Shown here: positions 24,954-33,360 of the stretch, piece after piece
How the letters are laid out: the number at the start of each line of letters is the position of its first letter
Position numbering within the stretch: position 1 is the first letter of the stretch
Source: Acidipropionibacterium acidipropionici
GTDB taxonomy: Bacteria > Actinomycetota > Actinomycetes > Propionibacteriales > Propionibacteriaceae
DNA length: 64,000 nucleotides
Assembly: GCF_001441165.1 (NCBI RefSeq)
Contig: NZ_CP013126.1
Coordinates: 2,571,551 to 2,635,550, forward strand
Direction of reading: 5' to 3'
The notes under the pieces: model-generated
The model's database searches: none
What the model was told of the DNA's origin: nothing
The model's input: only the letters and a program-made list of their open reading frames with translations
Made by a program: the position numbers and the translations under genes

Positions 24954-25631
24954 TCAGTTCTCGACGGGCAACTTGCCGTTGTCCCAGCGCTGCCACGCCT
25001 GGGGCACCGAGGGCAGAGCCTGCAGGATGATGAGGATGATCCCTCCCACCCACGGGATGAAGCTCAGGAAGTAGAACCCTCCGGACTTGTCCGTGTCGTG
25101 GAGGCGCCGCCACGAGATGGCCAGGGACGGCACGATGACCGCCAGGTACATCAGCACACCGATGATGATGATGAATACCGCCCCGACGCCGAGCCCCGTG
25201 GTGGTGCCCGAGGTCGTCCCGTAGGGATCGGAATCAGCGGCCATCGTCGCCGCGCCGCCGGCGACCAGGAAGAGCACGGTCCAGACGATATAGACCAGGC
25301 CGAGGAACAGCTGAACCCACCAGTACTCGGAGCGGGAGGCCCGACCGCTGAAGACGGCGTAGTTCTTGAAGAAGAGTTTGATGGCCTGGCCGAATCCCAC
25401 CGACGGGCGGGGACGACCGCCGGGTCCGGGCATCGCTCCGTACGGAGCCGGCGGGTACGGGTTCTGACCGTAGGGGTTGGGCTGTCCGTAGGGATTCTGC
25501 TGCCCGTACTGGGCCTGTTGCCCATAGGGGTCCTGCTGGCTGTAGGGGTCGGGCTGGCCCTGAGGCTGCTGGTAGGGCTGCTGGTACGGGTCCGGGTTCT
25601 GGGGGGCCGGTCCCCACTGCTGATTCGACAT
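24954..25631 (-). CDS. DUF805 membrane protein, paralogue 2
   Basis: This 225-aa paralogue has a longer N-terminal Gln/Tyr/Pro/Asn-rich region (units such as QDPYGQQAQYGQQNPYGQ, about residues 10-70), then IKLFFKNYAVFSGRASRSEY, membrane helices, and ISWRRLHDTDKSGG. It ends with WQRWDNGKLPVEN. The start was put at 25631 (MSNQQWGP) because paralogue 1 begins in the same way; an in-frame extension upstream looks random. Function unknown. The PYGQQ repeats probably form a flexible cytoplasmic tail. Confidence 0.87.
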   Translation of the reverse strand: MSNQQWGPAPQNPDPYQQPYQQPQGQPDPYSQQDPYGQQAQYGQQNPYGQPNPYGQNPYPPAPYGAMPGPGGRPRPSVGFGQAIKLFFKNYAVFSGRASRSEYWWVQLFLGLVYIVWTVLFLVAGGAATMAADSDPYGTTSGTTTGLGVGAVFIIIIGVLMYLAVIVPSLAISWRRLHDTDKSGGFYFLSFIPWVGGIILIILQALPSVPQAWQRWDNGKLPVEN

Positions 25632-25751
25632 CCTCAGTCCTTGTTCGGAGTTATCTGGGCTGATCGTATCGGGACGTGGCGTCACCGGGGGAAAGACACG
25701 AGGGGCCACGGCACGCGGCCGTGGCCCCTCAGTCCCGGGTCGTTTCCCGGG

Positions 25752-26279
25752 TCAGCTCTCGACGGGAAGCTTCCCGTTGTCGTACTTCTGCCAGGCGTCG
25801 GGCTTGGACGCGCCCGCCGTGAAGACGATGTAGATGATCGTGCCGATGAGCGGGATGAGGTTGATGAAGACCCATCCCCCCGACCGGCCGGTGTCGTGGA
25901 GACGACGCCAGGCGAGGGCCAGGCCGGGCACCAGGATCGCCAGGCTCCACACCCCGCTGATGGCCAGCCCGATGGCTGATGTCCCGTTGTCCCCGGCGGT
26001 CAACCGTGTGATGCCGTTGATGACGATGTTGACCAGGACCAGGAAGAGGTAGACCCACCAGAACTCGGAGCGGGAGGCCCGGCCGTTGAAGACGGCGTAG
26101 TTCTTGAAGAAGAGGGACACTGCCTGTCCGAAGCCCACCGAGGGACGGGGGCGACCGCCCTGGACACCGGGCCCGGGGGCGTAGGGGGCCTGACCATAAG
26201 GATCGCTGGGTCCCTGGCTGTAAGGATCGGTGGGGCCCTGACCGTACGGATCGCCGGCTGGCGGCTGAGGGGTGCTCAT
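25752..26279 (-). CDS. DUF805 membrane protein, paralogue 3
   Basis: This 175-aa paralogue is the shortest of the three. It has a compact Pro/Tyr/Gly tail (GPTDPYSQGPSDPYGQ, about residues 14-29), the same VSLFFKNYAVFNGRASRSEF block (about residues 49-68), ALAWRRLHDTGRSGG, and the ending WQKYDNGKLPVES. Spacing and shared ends show that the three genes arose by tandem duplication, with divergence mainly in tail length. A GC hairpin lies between paralogues 2 and 3 at about 25706-25730. Confidence 0.87.
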   Translation of the reverse strand: MSTPQPPAGDPYGQGPTDPYSQGPSDPYGQAPYAPGPGVQGGRPRPSVGFGQAVSLFFKNYAVFNGRASRSEFWWVYLFLVLVNIVINGITRLTAGDNGTSAIGLAISGVWSLAILVPGLALAWRRLHDTGRSGGWVFINLIPLIGTIIYIVFTAGASKPDAWQKYDNGKLPVES

Positions 26280-26375
26280 TTCTGTCCTTCCGAGGAGGAT
26301 GACGACGAGACGAGACTAGGGGAGTCCGGGTCAACCCGGCGATCGGACGGCGCGTCGCTGCGCGAGGATCACGGG

Positions 26376-26449
26376 TGGGCACAGCCGGGCTCGAACCGGC
26401 GACCTCCAGCGTGTAAGGCAGGCGCTCTGACCAACTGAGCTATATGCCC
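26376..26449 (-). tRNA. tRNA-Val (anticodon TAC)
   Basis: On the minus strand GGGCATA pairs with TGTGCCC (one G-U). The D arm is AGCTC...GAGC type, the anticodon loop is CTTACAC (anticodon TAC) and the T loop is TTCGAGC. The anticodon stem CCTGC/GCTGG has a T-T mismatch at the middle pair. The discriminator is A and CCA is not encoded. Confidence 0.9.
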
Positions 26450-26516
26450 CGCGACGCGCACACCCTATCGGTTCGCCGCGCGCGCCGATGGGACGCACGC
26501 TGTAAACTCGTCGCTC

Positions 26517-27623
26517 GTGGCATTGGCAGACCTTCAGCAGACCGTGGACGAACTCGATCACTCGCTCTCCGAGATCGAGACGGTTCTCGACCCCGAGGCC
26601 AAGCATCGGGAGATCGCAGAACTTGAGAAGGAGGTCGCGGCCCCCGATCTGTGGGACGACCAGGAGCACGCCCAGCAGGTGACCTCCAGGCTCTCGGCTC
26701 TGCAGTCGCAGGTCGAGAAGCTGGAGCAGCTGCGCTCCCGCATCGAGGACGTCGGCGTCCTGCTCGAGTTCGCAGGGGAGGGTGGTGACGCCGACTCCGC
26801 GGCGGAGGCCGAGGGCGAGATCTCCTCGCTGCGCACCGAGATCGACGCCCTGGAGGTCCGCACCCTGCTGTCGGGCAAGTACGACGAGCGGGAGGCCCTG
26901 GTGACCATCCGCTCGGAGGCCGGCGGGGTGGACGCCGCCGACTTCGCAGAGATGCTCCTTCGGATGTACCTGCGCTGGGCTGAGCGCCACCAGTACAAGG
27001 TCGAGGTGCTCGACACCTCCTACGCGGAGGAGGCGGGCATCAAGTCGGCCACCTTCATCGTCCACGCCCCCTTCGCCTACGGCACGCTGTCGGTCGAGCA
27101 GGGCACCCACCGGCTGGTGCGGATCAGCCCCTTCGACAACCAGGGACGCCGCCAGACCTCCTTCGCCGGCGTCGAGGTGCTGCCCGTCGTCGAGGAGACC
27201 GACCACGTCGACATCCCCGAGGCCGACCTGAGGGTCGACGTCTTCCACGCCTCCGGGCCCGGCGGCCAGGGAGTCAACACCACCGACTCCGCGGTCCGCC
27301 TGACCCACCTGCCCACCGGCATCGTGGTGAGCTGCCAGAACGAGCGCTCCCAGATCCAGAACAAGGCCGCCGCGCTGCGCGTCCTGCAGGCCAAGCTGCT
27401 CGAGAAGGCGCGCGCCGAGCAGGAGGCCGAGATGAACTCCCTGAAGTCCGAGGGGAACTCCTGGGGGGCGCAGATGCGCTCCTACGTCCTTCACCCCTAC
27501 CAGATGGTCAAGGACCTGCGGACCAACCACGAGGTGGGCAACACCGACGCCGTCTTCGACGGCGATATCGACGCCTTCATCGACGCCGGCATCCGCTGGC
27601 GGCGGGGCCAGCAGGATCAGTGA
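26517..27623 (+). CDS. prfB: Peptide chain release factor 2
   Basis: RF2 reads UGA and UAA stop codons and triggers peptide release. The 368-aa protein is complete in one frame. The stop-codon-reading motif SPF is at residues 204-206 ([11 protein letters not shown]), and the GGQ motif (SGPGGQGVN) is at residues 249-251, the site of peptidyl-tRNA hydrolysis and methylation. There is no in-frame UGA near codon 25, so the programmed frameshift seen in enterics is absent. The GTG start lies 8 nt after a TAAACT -10-like box, suggesting a nearly leaderless mRNA. The prfB-ftsE-ftsX-smpB order is conserved in actinobacteria. Confidence 0.97.
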   Translation: MALADLQQTVDELDHSLSEIETVLDPEAKHREIAELEKEVAAPDLWDDQEHAQQVTSRLSALQSQVEKLEQLRSRIEDVGVLLEFAGEGGDADSAAEAEGEISSLRTEIDALEVRTLLSGKYDEREALVTIRSEAGGVDAADFAEMLLRMYLRWAERHQYKVEVLDTSYAEEAGIKSATFIVHAPFAYGTLSVEQGTHRLVRISPFDNQGRRQTSFAGVEVLPVVEETDHVDIPEADLRVDVFHASGPGGQGVNTTDSAVRLTHLPTGIVVSCQNERSQIQNKAAALRVLQAKLLEKARAEQEAEMNSLKSEGNSWGAQMRSYVLHPYQMVKDLRTNHEVGNTDAVFDGDIDAFIDAGIRWRRGQQDQ

Positions 27624-27809
27624 GCGGGCGGTTCAGGGTCTGAAGAGGGCCTGAATCCGGCATAGGGAGAGCGCTGCGGGCGAGTCGCCGCTTGTCCGTG
27701 CGGGCTCGTCCCATAGACTCGGGAACGGCCGGTCTGAGAAATTCTCAGGATGCGGCCGTCCGATCGGCCGCCCGGCGATCGGGCAGCTCCCAGACACAAG
27801 GACGGTCCG

Positions 27810-28496
27810 TTGATCACCTTCGACAATGTCACCAAGGTCTACGAGGGGCAGGCCAGACCCGCCCTCAAAGGTGTCAACGTCGACATCGACAAGGGCGAAT
27901 TCGTCTTCCTGGTCGGGCAGTCCGGCTCGGGCAAGTCGACCTTCATCCGGCTCATCCTGCGCGAGTACCGTCCCACCAGGGGGACCATCTACGTCGCCGG
28001 CAAGGATCTCAACACCCTCCACACCTGGAAGGTGCCGGGCCTGCGCCGCCAGATCGGCACGGTCTTCCAGGATTTCCGGCTGCTTCCGGGCAAGACGGTC
28101 TACGAGAACGTGGCCTTCGCCCTGCAGGTCATCGGGCGGCCCACCCGGGAGATCAAGAAGGTGGTCCCCGAGACACTCGACCTGGTCGGCCTGGCAGGCA
28201 AGGAGAAGCGGATGCCCGACGAGCTGTCGGGCGGCGAGCAGCAGCGCGTGGCGGTGGCCCGCGCCTTCGTCAACCGGCCGAAGATCCTCATCGCCGACGA
28301 GCCGACCGGCAACCTCGACCCGTCCACCAGCGTCGGCATCATGAAGCTCCTCGACCGCATCAACCGCACCGGGACGACCGTGATCATGGCCACCCATGAC
28401 TCCACGATCGTCGACCAGATGCGACGCCGGGTGATCGAGCTCGACACCGGGCGAGTCGTCCGCGACCAGACCGAAGGGGTGTACGGGACCGCCTGA
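27810..28496 (+). CDS. ftsE: Cell division ATP-binding protein FtsE
   Basis: FtsE is the ABC ATPase of the FtsEX complex, which drives periplasmic peptidoglycan hydrolases at the septum. The 228-aa protein shows Walker [10 protein letters not shown] (about residues 38-46), the Q-loop ([10 protein letters not shown]), the signature [15 protein letters not shown] (about residues 140-154), Walker [14 protein letters not shown] and the H-loop ATHD. It starts with TTG (27810), chosen because AAGGA lies 7 nt upstream and the [12 protein letters not shown] opening is universal. The in-frame upstream ATG would add about 20 unrelated residues. The 186-nt gap after prfB carries a TAGACT box at about 27714 and a GC hairpin, but no gene. 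Confidence 0.95.
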   Translation: MITFDNVTKVYEGQARPALKGVNVDIDKGEFVFLVGQSGSGKSTFIRLILREYRPTRGTIYVAGKDLNTLHTWKVPGLRRQIGTVFQDFRLLPGKTVYENVAFALQVIGRPTREIKKVVPETLDLVGLAGKEKRMPDELSGGEQQRVAVARAFVNRPKILIADEPTGNLDPSTSVGIMKLLDRINRTGTTVIMATHDSTIVDQMRRRVIELDTGRVVRDQTEGVYGTA

Positions 28497-28544
28497 CGCC
28501 GACGGCGCGCCCCGAGACAACCCGACTACCTCCAGAGGAAATTC

Positions 28545-29447
28545 ATGCGTCACACGTTGAGAGAGACCTGGACGGGCCTTCGCCGCAATCTCACCATGAC
28601 GGTTGCCGTGATCGTCACCATGTGGGTCTCGCTGTCCCTGTTCGGGGCCGCCCTGCTGGCGACCCAGCAGGTCGATATGGTCAAGGGCAAGTGGTACGAC
28701 AAGATCGAGGTGTCGGTCTTCCTGTGCGTCCCCAACGTCGAGGGCGGCCAGTGCACCGCCAACCAGGGGGCCACCCAGGCCCAGAAGGACACCATCAAGA
28801 AGACCCTTGAGGCCAACCCGCAGGTCGCCACGGTCTACTACGAGTCGAAGCACCAGGCCTTCGAGGAGTACCAGCGGGTCTACAAGGACTCCCCGGTCAA
28901 GGACGTCCTCACCGAGGACACCATCCAGGACTCCTTCCGGGTCAAACTGAAGAATCCGGAGCAGTACAAGGGGGTCGTCTCCCAGGCCCAGGGTCTGCCC
29001 GGCGTCCAGGCGGTACTCGATCTCCATCCGGTGCTCGACCCGTTGTTCATGTGGCTCAACGCCCTGAAGTGGGGAACGTTGGGGATGTCCGCCCTGCTAC
29101 TGGTGGCCGCGGCCCTGCAGATCGGCAACACGATACGGATGGCGGCATTCGCCAGACGTCGAGAACTCGGCATCATGCGCCTGGTGGGCGCCTCCAACGC
29201 CTACATCCTCACACCCTTCCTGCTGGAGTCCCTGGTCGCCGGACTCATCGGTGGCGTGCTCGCCTGCGGCACGGTGGCCCTGGGGGTGTACGCCATCATC
29301 ATGGAGAAGGCCGCCAAGACGATCACGACGATCGTGTGGGTCGGATGGCACCAGACCTTCATCGCGATGGGGGCGGTGCTCATCGTCTCGGTGCTGCTGT
29401 CGGTGCTACCCGCGCTCGTCGCCACCAAGCGATATCTCAAGGTCTGA
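28545..29447 (+). CDS. ftsX: Cell division protein FtsX
   Basis: FtsX is the membrane partner of FtsE and passes the ATPase signal to cell-wall hydrolases outside the membrane. The 300-aa protein has a cytoplasmic N-terminus (RETWTGLRRNLTMTVAV), one membrane helix, and an extracellular domain of about 120 residues holding the Cys pair CVPNVEGGQC (residues about 62-71). A C-terminal bundle of three helices includes the FtsX-like FARRRELGIMRLVGASNAYI (about residues 202-221). It is 48 nt downstream of ftsE with AGAGGA before the ATG. Confidence 0.95.
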   Translation: MRHTLRETWTGLRRNLTMTVAVIVTMWVSLSLFGAALLATQQVDMVKGKWYDKIEVSVFLCVPNVEGGQCTANQGATQAQKDTIKKTLEANPQVATVYYESKHQAFEEYQRVYKDSPVKDVLTEDTIQDSFRVKLKNPEQYKGVVSQAQGLPGVQAVLDLHPVLDPLFMWLNALKWGTLGMSALLLVAAALQIGNTIRMAAFARRRELGIMRLVGASNAYILTPFLLESLVAGLIGGVLACGTVALGVYAIIMEKAAKTITTIVWVGWHQTFIAMGAVLIVSVLLSVLPALVATKRYLKV

Positions 29448-29510
29448 CCGGAACTCGCCCGAGCGGCGAGTGGCTAGAATGGCGGGTCTGTGCACGCAAG
29501 GAGGTCCGCA

Positions 29511-29993
29511 ATGCCCAGGGAGAAGGGTCAGAAGGTCGTCGCCCGCAACAGGAAGGCCTTCCACGACTACACGATCGGGGAGTCCTGGGAGGCCGGGATG
29601 GTCCTTCAGGGAACCGAGGTGAAATCGCTGCGGGCCGGCAAGGCGTCCCTGGGGGACGCCTTCGCCCAGGTCGACGAGCACGGCGAGGTGTGGCTGTACA
29701 ACCTGCACATCCCCGAGTACGCCTTCGGCACCTGGCGCAATCACGAGGTGATGCGCAAGCGCAAGCTGCTGCTGTCGAAGCGGGAGATCACCAAGCTCGC
29801 CAGGGAATCCGCGGACGCCGGCAAGACCATCGTGCCGCTCCAGCTGTACTTCAAGGACGGCTACGCCAAGGTCGAGATCGCCGTGGGGACCGGCAAGCGG
29901 GACTGGGACAAGCGCCAGGCCATCAAGGAGCGCGACGCAAAGCGCGAGGCCCAGCGCGCCATCGGAACCCGCCTCAAGCGGGGGAGGCGCTGA
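29511..29993 (+). CDS. smpB: SsrA-binding protein SmpB
   Basis: SmpB binds tmRNA and delivers it to stalled ribosomes for trans-translation. The 160-aa protein has the OB-fold signatures [20 protein letters not shown] (about residues 11-30) and [18 protein letters not shown], and a basic C-terminal tail ([20 protein letters not shown]) that follows mRNA in the ribosome. The start has a near-perfect AAGGAGGT 8 nt upstream; TAGAAT at about 29475 is a likely -10. The partner ssrA lies 8 kb away, on the far side of the arg genes. Confidence 0.97.
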   Translation: MPREKGQKVVARNRKAFHDYTIGESWEAGMVLQGTEVKSLRAGKASLGDAFAQVDEHGEVWLYNLHIPEYAFGTWRNHEVMRKRKLLLSKREITKLARESADAGKTIVPLQLYFKDGYAKVEIAVGTGKRDWDKRQAIKERDAKREAQRAIGTRLKRGRR

Positions 29994-30010
29994 CCCCGAC
30001 GACCGCATGA

Positions 30011-30056
30011 CGACCGGCCCGCCCTGGATATCCAGATATTCAGGGAGGGCCGGTCG
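30011..30056 (+). terminator. Terminator after smpB
   Basis: A 16-bp stem with one mismatch pairs 30011-30026 with 30041-30056 around a 14-nt loop (GATATCCAGATATT). It separates the prfB-ftsEX-smpB unit from the arginine operon. Confidence 0.75.
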
Positions 30057-30086
30057 TCATCCGTCGCGTCGCGCGTTGCCGTCGGG

Positions 30087-30125
30087 TTGTGAGCCCACAC
30101 CGCTTGATGTATAAATATTCGTATG
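30087..30125 (+). promoter_or_regulatory. argC promoter with overlapping ARG-box-like palindrome
   Basis: TTGTGA (30087-30092), a 17-nt spacer and TATAAA (30110-30115) make a strong promoter. The argC ATG is 7 nt after the -10, so the mRNA is probably leaderless. The AT-rich near-palindrome TGTATAAATATTCGTA (about 30109-30124) covers the -10 and the start codon and resembles the ARG box bound by ArgR. An arginine-loaded repressor here would block RNA polymerase. The argR gene itself is not in the window. Confidence 0.7.
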
Positions 30126-31196
30126 ACTGCAAAGGCATTCACAGTTGCGGTGGCCGGGGCCTCCGGCTACGCAGGCTCGGAGGCCGCCCGGATCATCGCC
30201 GGGCACCCGGGCCTGCGGCTCGGCGCGCTCGCCGCCCACAGCAACGCCGGTCAACCCGTCACAGCGCTCATGCCTCAGTTGGCGGGTGTCCCGGGACTCG
30301 CCTCCGAGTTCACCGACCTGGATCCGGAGCGTCTGGCCGCCCACGACGCCGTCGTCCTCGGTCTGCCGCACGGCGCCTCGGCCGAGCTCGCCGAGCAGCT
30401 GGCCGCCACCAATCCCGATCTGGTCATCGTCGATGCCGGGGCGGACTTCCGGCTCGCCTCCGCCGCCGACTGGACCCGTTGGTACGGCTCCGAGCACGCC
30501 GGCACCTGGGCCTACGGGCTGCCCGAGCTGCCCCTGGCGCAGGGCGGCCATCAGCGCGAGAGGCTGGCCGGGCAGCATCACATCGCAGGACCGGGCTGCA
30601 ATGCCTCGGCGGTCGCTCTCGGACTGGCCCCGGTCCTGGCGGCGGGCCTCGTGGATCCGGTCGCGCTGTCGGCGGCCCTGCCGGTCGGCACCTCGGGAGC
30701 GGGGCGCAAGCCCAAGCCCGACATGCTCTTCTCCGAGATCAGCGGCGGCGCCCGCCCGTACTCGATCGGTGGCCGTCACCGGCACGTCCCCGAGATCCTG
30801 CAGTCGCTGAGGACCGCCGGCGCCCCGGAGACCACCAGCCTGTCCCTCACCGCGATCCTGGTGCCGATGAGCAGGGGCATCCTGGCCGTCTGCACCGGAC
30901 GGTCGCTGCCGGGCACCACGACCGGCGCTCTGCTGGAGGCGCTCAACGACGCCTACGGCCACGAGCCCTTCATCAGTGTGCTCGAGGACGGTCAGATGGC
31001 CGCCACCCACCCGGTCGTCGGATCGAATATGGTGCAGATCTCGGCCGAGGCCGATCCCGACTCGGGAGTCTCCACCGTCCTGGTGGCCATCGACAATCTG
31101 GTCAAGGGCACCGCCGGGGCCGTCGTGCAGTGCCTCAATCTGGCCCTGGGGCTCTCCGAGACGCAGGGGCTGCCCCGAATCGGGCTGGCCCCCTGA
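30123..31196 (+). CDS. argC: N-acetyl-gamma-glutamyl-phosphate reductase
   Basis: ArgC reduces N-acetylglutamyl phosphate to the semialdehyde with NADPH, the third step of arginine synthesis. The 357-aa protein opens with the Rossmann motif AVAGASGYAGSEAARIIAGH (about residues 9-28). Its catalytic Cys is in the GPGCNASAVAL motif (residue about 159). HRHVPEI follows in the substrate site. The ATG sits 7 nt after a strong -10, so translation probably begins at the mRNA's 5' end. argJ follows after 50 nt with its own Shine-Dalgarno. Confidence 0.96.
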   Translation: MTAKAFTVAVAGASGYAGSEAARIIAGHPGLRLGALAAHSNAGQPVTALMPQLAGVPGLASEFTDLDPERLAAHDAVVLGLPHGASAELAEQLAATNPDLVIVDAGADFRLASAADWTRWYGSEHAGTWAYGLPELPLAQGGHQRERLAGQHHIAGPGCNASAVALGLAPVLAAGLVDPVALSAALPVGTSGAGRKPKPDMLFSEISGGARPYSIGGRHRHVPEILQSLRTAGAPETTSLSLTAILVPMSRGILAVCTGRSLPGTTTGALLEALNDAYGHEPFISVLEDGQMAATHPVVGSNMVQISAEADPDSGVSTVLVAIDNLVKGTAGAVVQCLNLALGLSETQGLPRIGLAP

Positions 31197-31246
31197 CAGC
31201 CACCCCGCCCCTCGCACGTCCAGACAGACCATCAGGGAGAACCCAC

Positions 31247-32413
31247 ATGTCCATCACATACCCCAGAGGATTCCGGGCCGTCGGAGTCAGTGCGGGGCTG
31301 CGCCGCAACGGCAGCCCCGACCTGGGCATGATCATCAACGACGGTCCCGTCCAGGCCACCGCGGGGGTGCTCACCAGCAACCGGGTTTTCGCCGCACCGA
31401 TCGCCTGGTGCCGTCCGATCCTGGCGGCGGGCACGGCTCACGCCGTCGTCGTCAACTCCGCCTGCGCCAACGCCTGCACCGGCCCCGAGGGACTGGCCGA
31501 CAGCCGCGCCGAGGCCGAGCTCGTCGGCGAACTGGAGGGCTGCCGGGCCGACCAGGTGCTCGTGGCCTCGACCGGTGTCATCGGCGAACGTCTCGACATG
31601 GAGAAGATCACCGCCGGCATCCGCACCGCCCACGCCGGGCTGGGGGCCGGCGCGGTCGTCGACGAGGCGACCTCGCGGGCCATTATGACCACCGACACCA
31701 TCCCCAAGACCATCGAGACCCAGGTCTCCGGGGCGCGGTTCGGCGGCATCGCCAAGGGGGCGGGGATGCTCGCCCCCCAGCTCGCGACCATGCTCGTGTT
31801 CATCACCACAGATGTGGTGGCCACCCACGACGAGCTGCAGGCCGCGCTGGCCCCGGCCGCCGACGTCACCTTCTCCCGGGTCGACTCGGACGCCTGCATG
31901 TCCACCAACGACACCGTCATCGTGCTCGCCTCCGGGGCATCCGGGGTCTCGCTGAGCCCCGAGGAGCTGCGGACGGCGCTCACCGATGTCTGCTCCGGGC
32001 TCGCCCGCCAGCTGGTCGCCGACGCCGAGGGCTCCCACCACGACGTCCTGGTGAAGGTCACCGGAGCCACCACGGAGAAGGCGGCCGTGGCCGTCGCCAG
32101 GGAGGTCTCCCGCTCCAACCTCGTCAAGACGGCGATCGCCGGCAACGATCCCAACTGGGGGAGGATCCTCTCCTCGGTCGGGTGCGTGCCCGTCGAGGTG
32201 GCCCCCTTCGATCCCGACCGGGTCGACGTCAGCCTCAACGGCGTCGCCATCTGCCGCGGCGGACGGATCGGCGAGGACCGCGACCTGGTCGACATGACCC
32301 CCCGAGAGGTCCACATCGACATCGACCTGCACGCCGGAGACGCCTCGGGTCACATCTGGACCAACGACCTCACCCACGAATACGTCGAAGAGAACAGCGC
32401 GTACACATCATGA
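31247..32413 (+). CDS. argJ: Glutamate N-acetyltransferase / amino-acid acetyltransferase (ArgJ)
   Basis: ArgJ moves the acetyl group from N-acetylornithine to glutamate, recycling acetyl groups in arginine synthesis; bifunctional forms also use acetyl-CoA. The 388-aa precursor self-cleaves before the nucleophilic Thr in GMLAPQLATMLVF (about residues 178-190), giving alpha and beta chains. Other signatures are NSACANACTGPEGL (about residues 69-82) and AIAGNDPNWGRIL. Whether it is mono- or bifunctional cannot be told; I see no argA in the window. The ATG has AGGGAGA upstream. Its stop overlaps the argB start as ATGA. Confidence 0.95.
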   Translation: MSITYPRGFRAVGVSAGLRRNGSPDLGMIINDGPVQATAGVLTSNRVFAAPIAWCRPILAAGTAHAVVVNSACANACTGPEGLADSRAEAELVGELEGCRADQVLVASTGVIGERLDMEKITAGIRTAHAGLGAGAVVDEATSRAIMTTDTIPKTIETQVSGARFGGIAKGAGMLAPQLATMLVFITTDVVATHDELQAALAPAADVTFSRVDSDACMSTNDTVIVLASGASGVSLSPEELRTALTDVCSGLARQLVADAEGSHHDVLVKVTGATTEKAAVAVAREVSRSNLVKTAIAGNDPNWGRILSSVGCVPVEVAPFDPDRVDVSLNGVAICRGGRIGEDRDLVDMTPREVHIDIDLHAGDASGHIWTNDLTHEYVEENSAYTS

Positions 32414-33360
32414 GCACCACACTTGACGTTCCCCTGAGCGCCTCCCAGACCACCGCGCAGCGCAAGTCCGAGGTCCTCGTCGAAGCCCTTCCCTGGATCC
32501 GGCGGTTCCAGGGCTGCACGGTCGTCGTGAAGTACGGCGGCAATGCGATGGTCGATCCGGTCCTCCAGCAGGCCTTCGCCGACGACATCGTCTTCATGGC
32601 CTCGGTGGGCATCCGCCCGATCGTCGTCCACGGCGGCGGGCCCCAGATCAACGCGATGCTCGCCAACTCCGGCACCGCCGTCGAGTTCCGCAACGGGCTG
32701 CGGATCACCAGCCCCGAGGTGATGGAGGTCGTGCGGATGGTGCTGGTGGGCCAGGTGGGCCGCCAGCTCGTCGGGCGGATCAACACCTTCGCGCCGCTGG
32801 CCGCCGGCATGTCCGGGGAGGACTCCGGGCTGCTCTCGGCCCGTCGCACCCACGTGGAGGTGGACGGAGAACCGGTCGACATGGGGCTGGTCGGCGAGAT
32901 CGTCGACGTCAACGTCGGCCTCATCAACGACATGCTCGACCGCGGGCAGATCCCGGTCATCGCACCCGTCTCCCCTGAGATCGACGAGCACGGCAGCACC
33001 ACCGGGCAGGTGCTCAACGTCAACGCCGATGCCGCGGCCACCGCGATCGCCCAGGCGCTGCGCGCCGAGAAGCTCGTGATGCTCACCAACGTCGCCGGGA
33101 TCTACCGCACCTGGCCCGACCCGCGCACTCTGATCCCCGACATCTCGGTCTCGGACCTGCGCCGGATGATCCCCCGGCTCGGGGAAGGGATGCGGCCCAA
33201 GGCCCAGGCCCTCCTCGAGGCCATCGACGGCGGCGTCACCAGCTCGGCGATCGTCGACGGGCGGATCGAGCACGCCCTGCTGCTGGAGATCTTCACCACG
33301 AAGGGCGTGGGCACCATGGCCCGGCCCGACGACTACGACTCGGGGGTCACCGATGACTGA
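32410..33360 (+). CDS. argB: Acetylglutamate kinase
   Basis: ArgB phosphorylates N-acetylglutamate, normally the step inhibited by arginine. The 316-aa amino-acid kinase shows VVVKYGGNAMVDPVLQQAFA (about residues 38-57), the nucleotide/substrate loop VVHGGGPQINAMLANSG, the LTNVAGIYRT segment and GGVTSSAIVDGRIEHALLLE. The long N-terminal helix before the core (residues 15-35) is the extension linked to hexamer formation and arginine sensitivity in other ArgBs. The start overlaps the argJ stop; the 3' end overlaps argD by 8 nt. Confidence 0.96.
   Translation: MSTTLDVPLSASQTTAQRKSEVLVEALPWIRRFQGCTVVVKYGGNAMVDPVLQQAFADDIVFMASVGIRPIVVHGGGPQINAMLANSGTAVEFRNGLRITSPEVMEVVRMVLVGQVGRQLVGRINTFAPLAAGMSGEDSGLLSARRTHVEVDGEPVDMGLVGEIVDVNVGLINDMLDRGQIPVIAPVSPEIDEHGSTTGQVLNVNADAAATAIAQALRAEKLVMLTNVAGIYRTWPDPRTLIPDISVSDLRRMIPRLGEGMRPKAQALLEAIDGGVTSSAIVDGRIEHALLLEIFTTKGVGTMARPDDYDSGVTDD

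Noticed and set aside
26517-26620. Programmed +1 frameshift in prfB
   Set aside because: The gene is open in one frame throughout, with no internal UGA and Shine-Dalgarno-like CTTTGA signal near codon 25.
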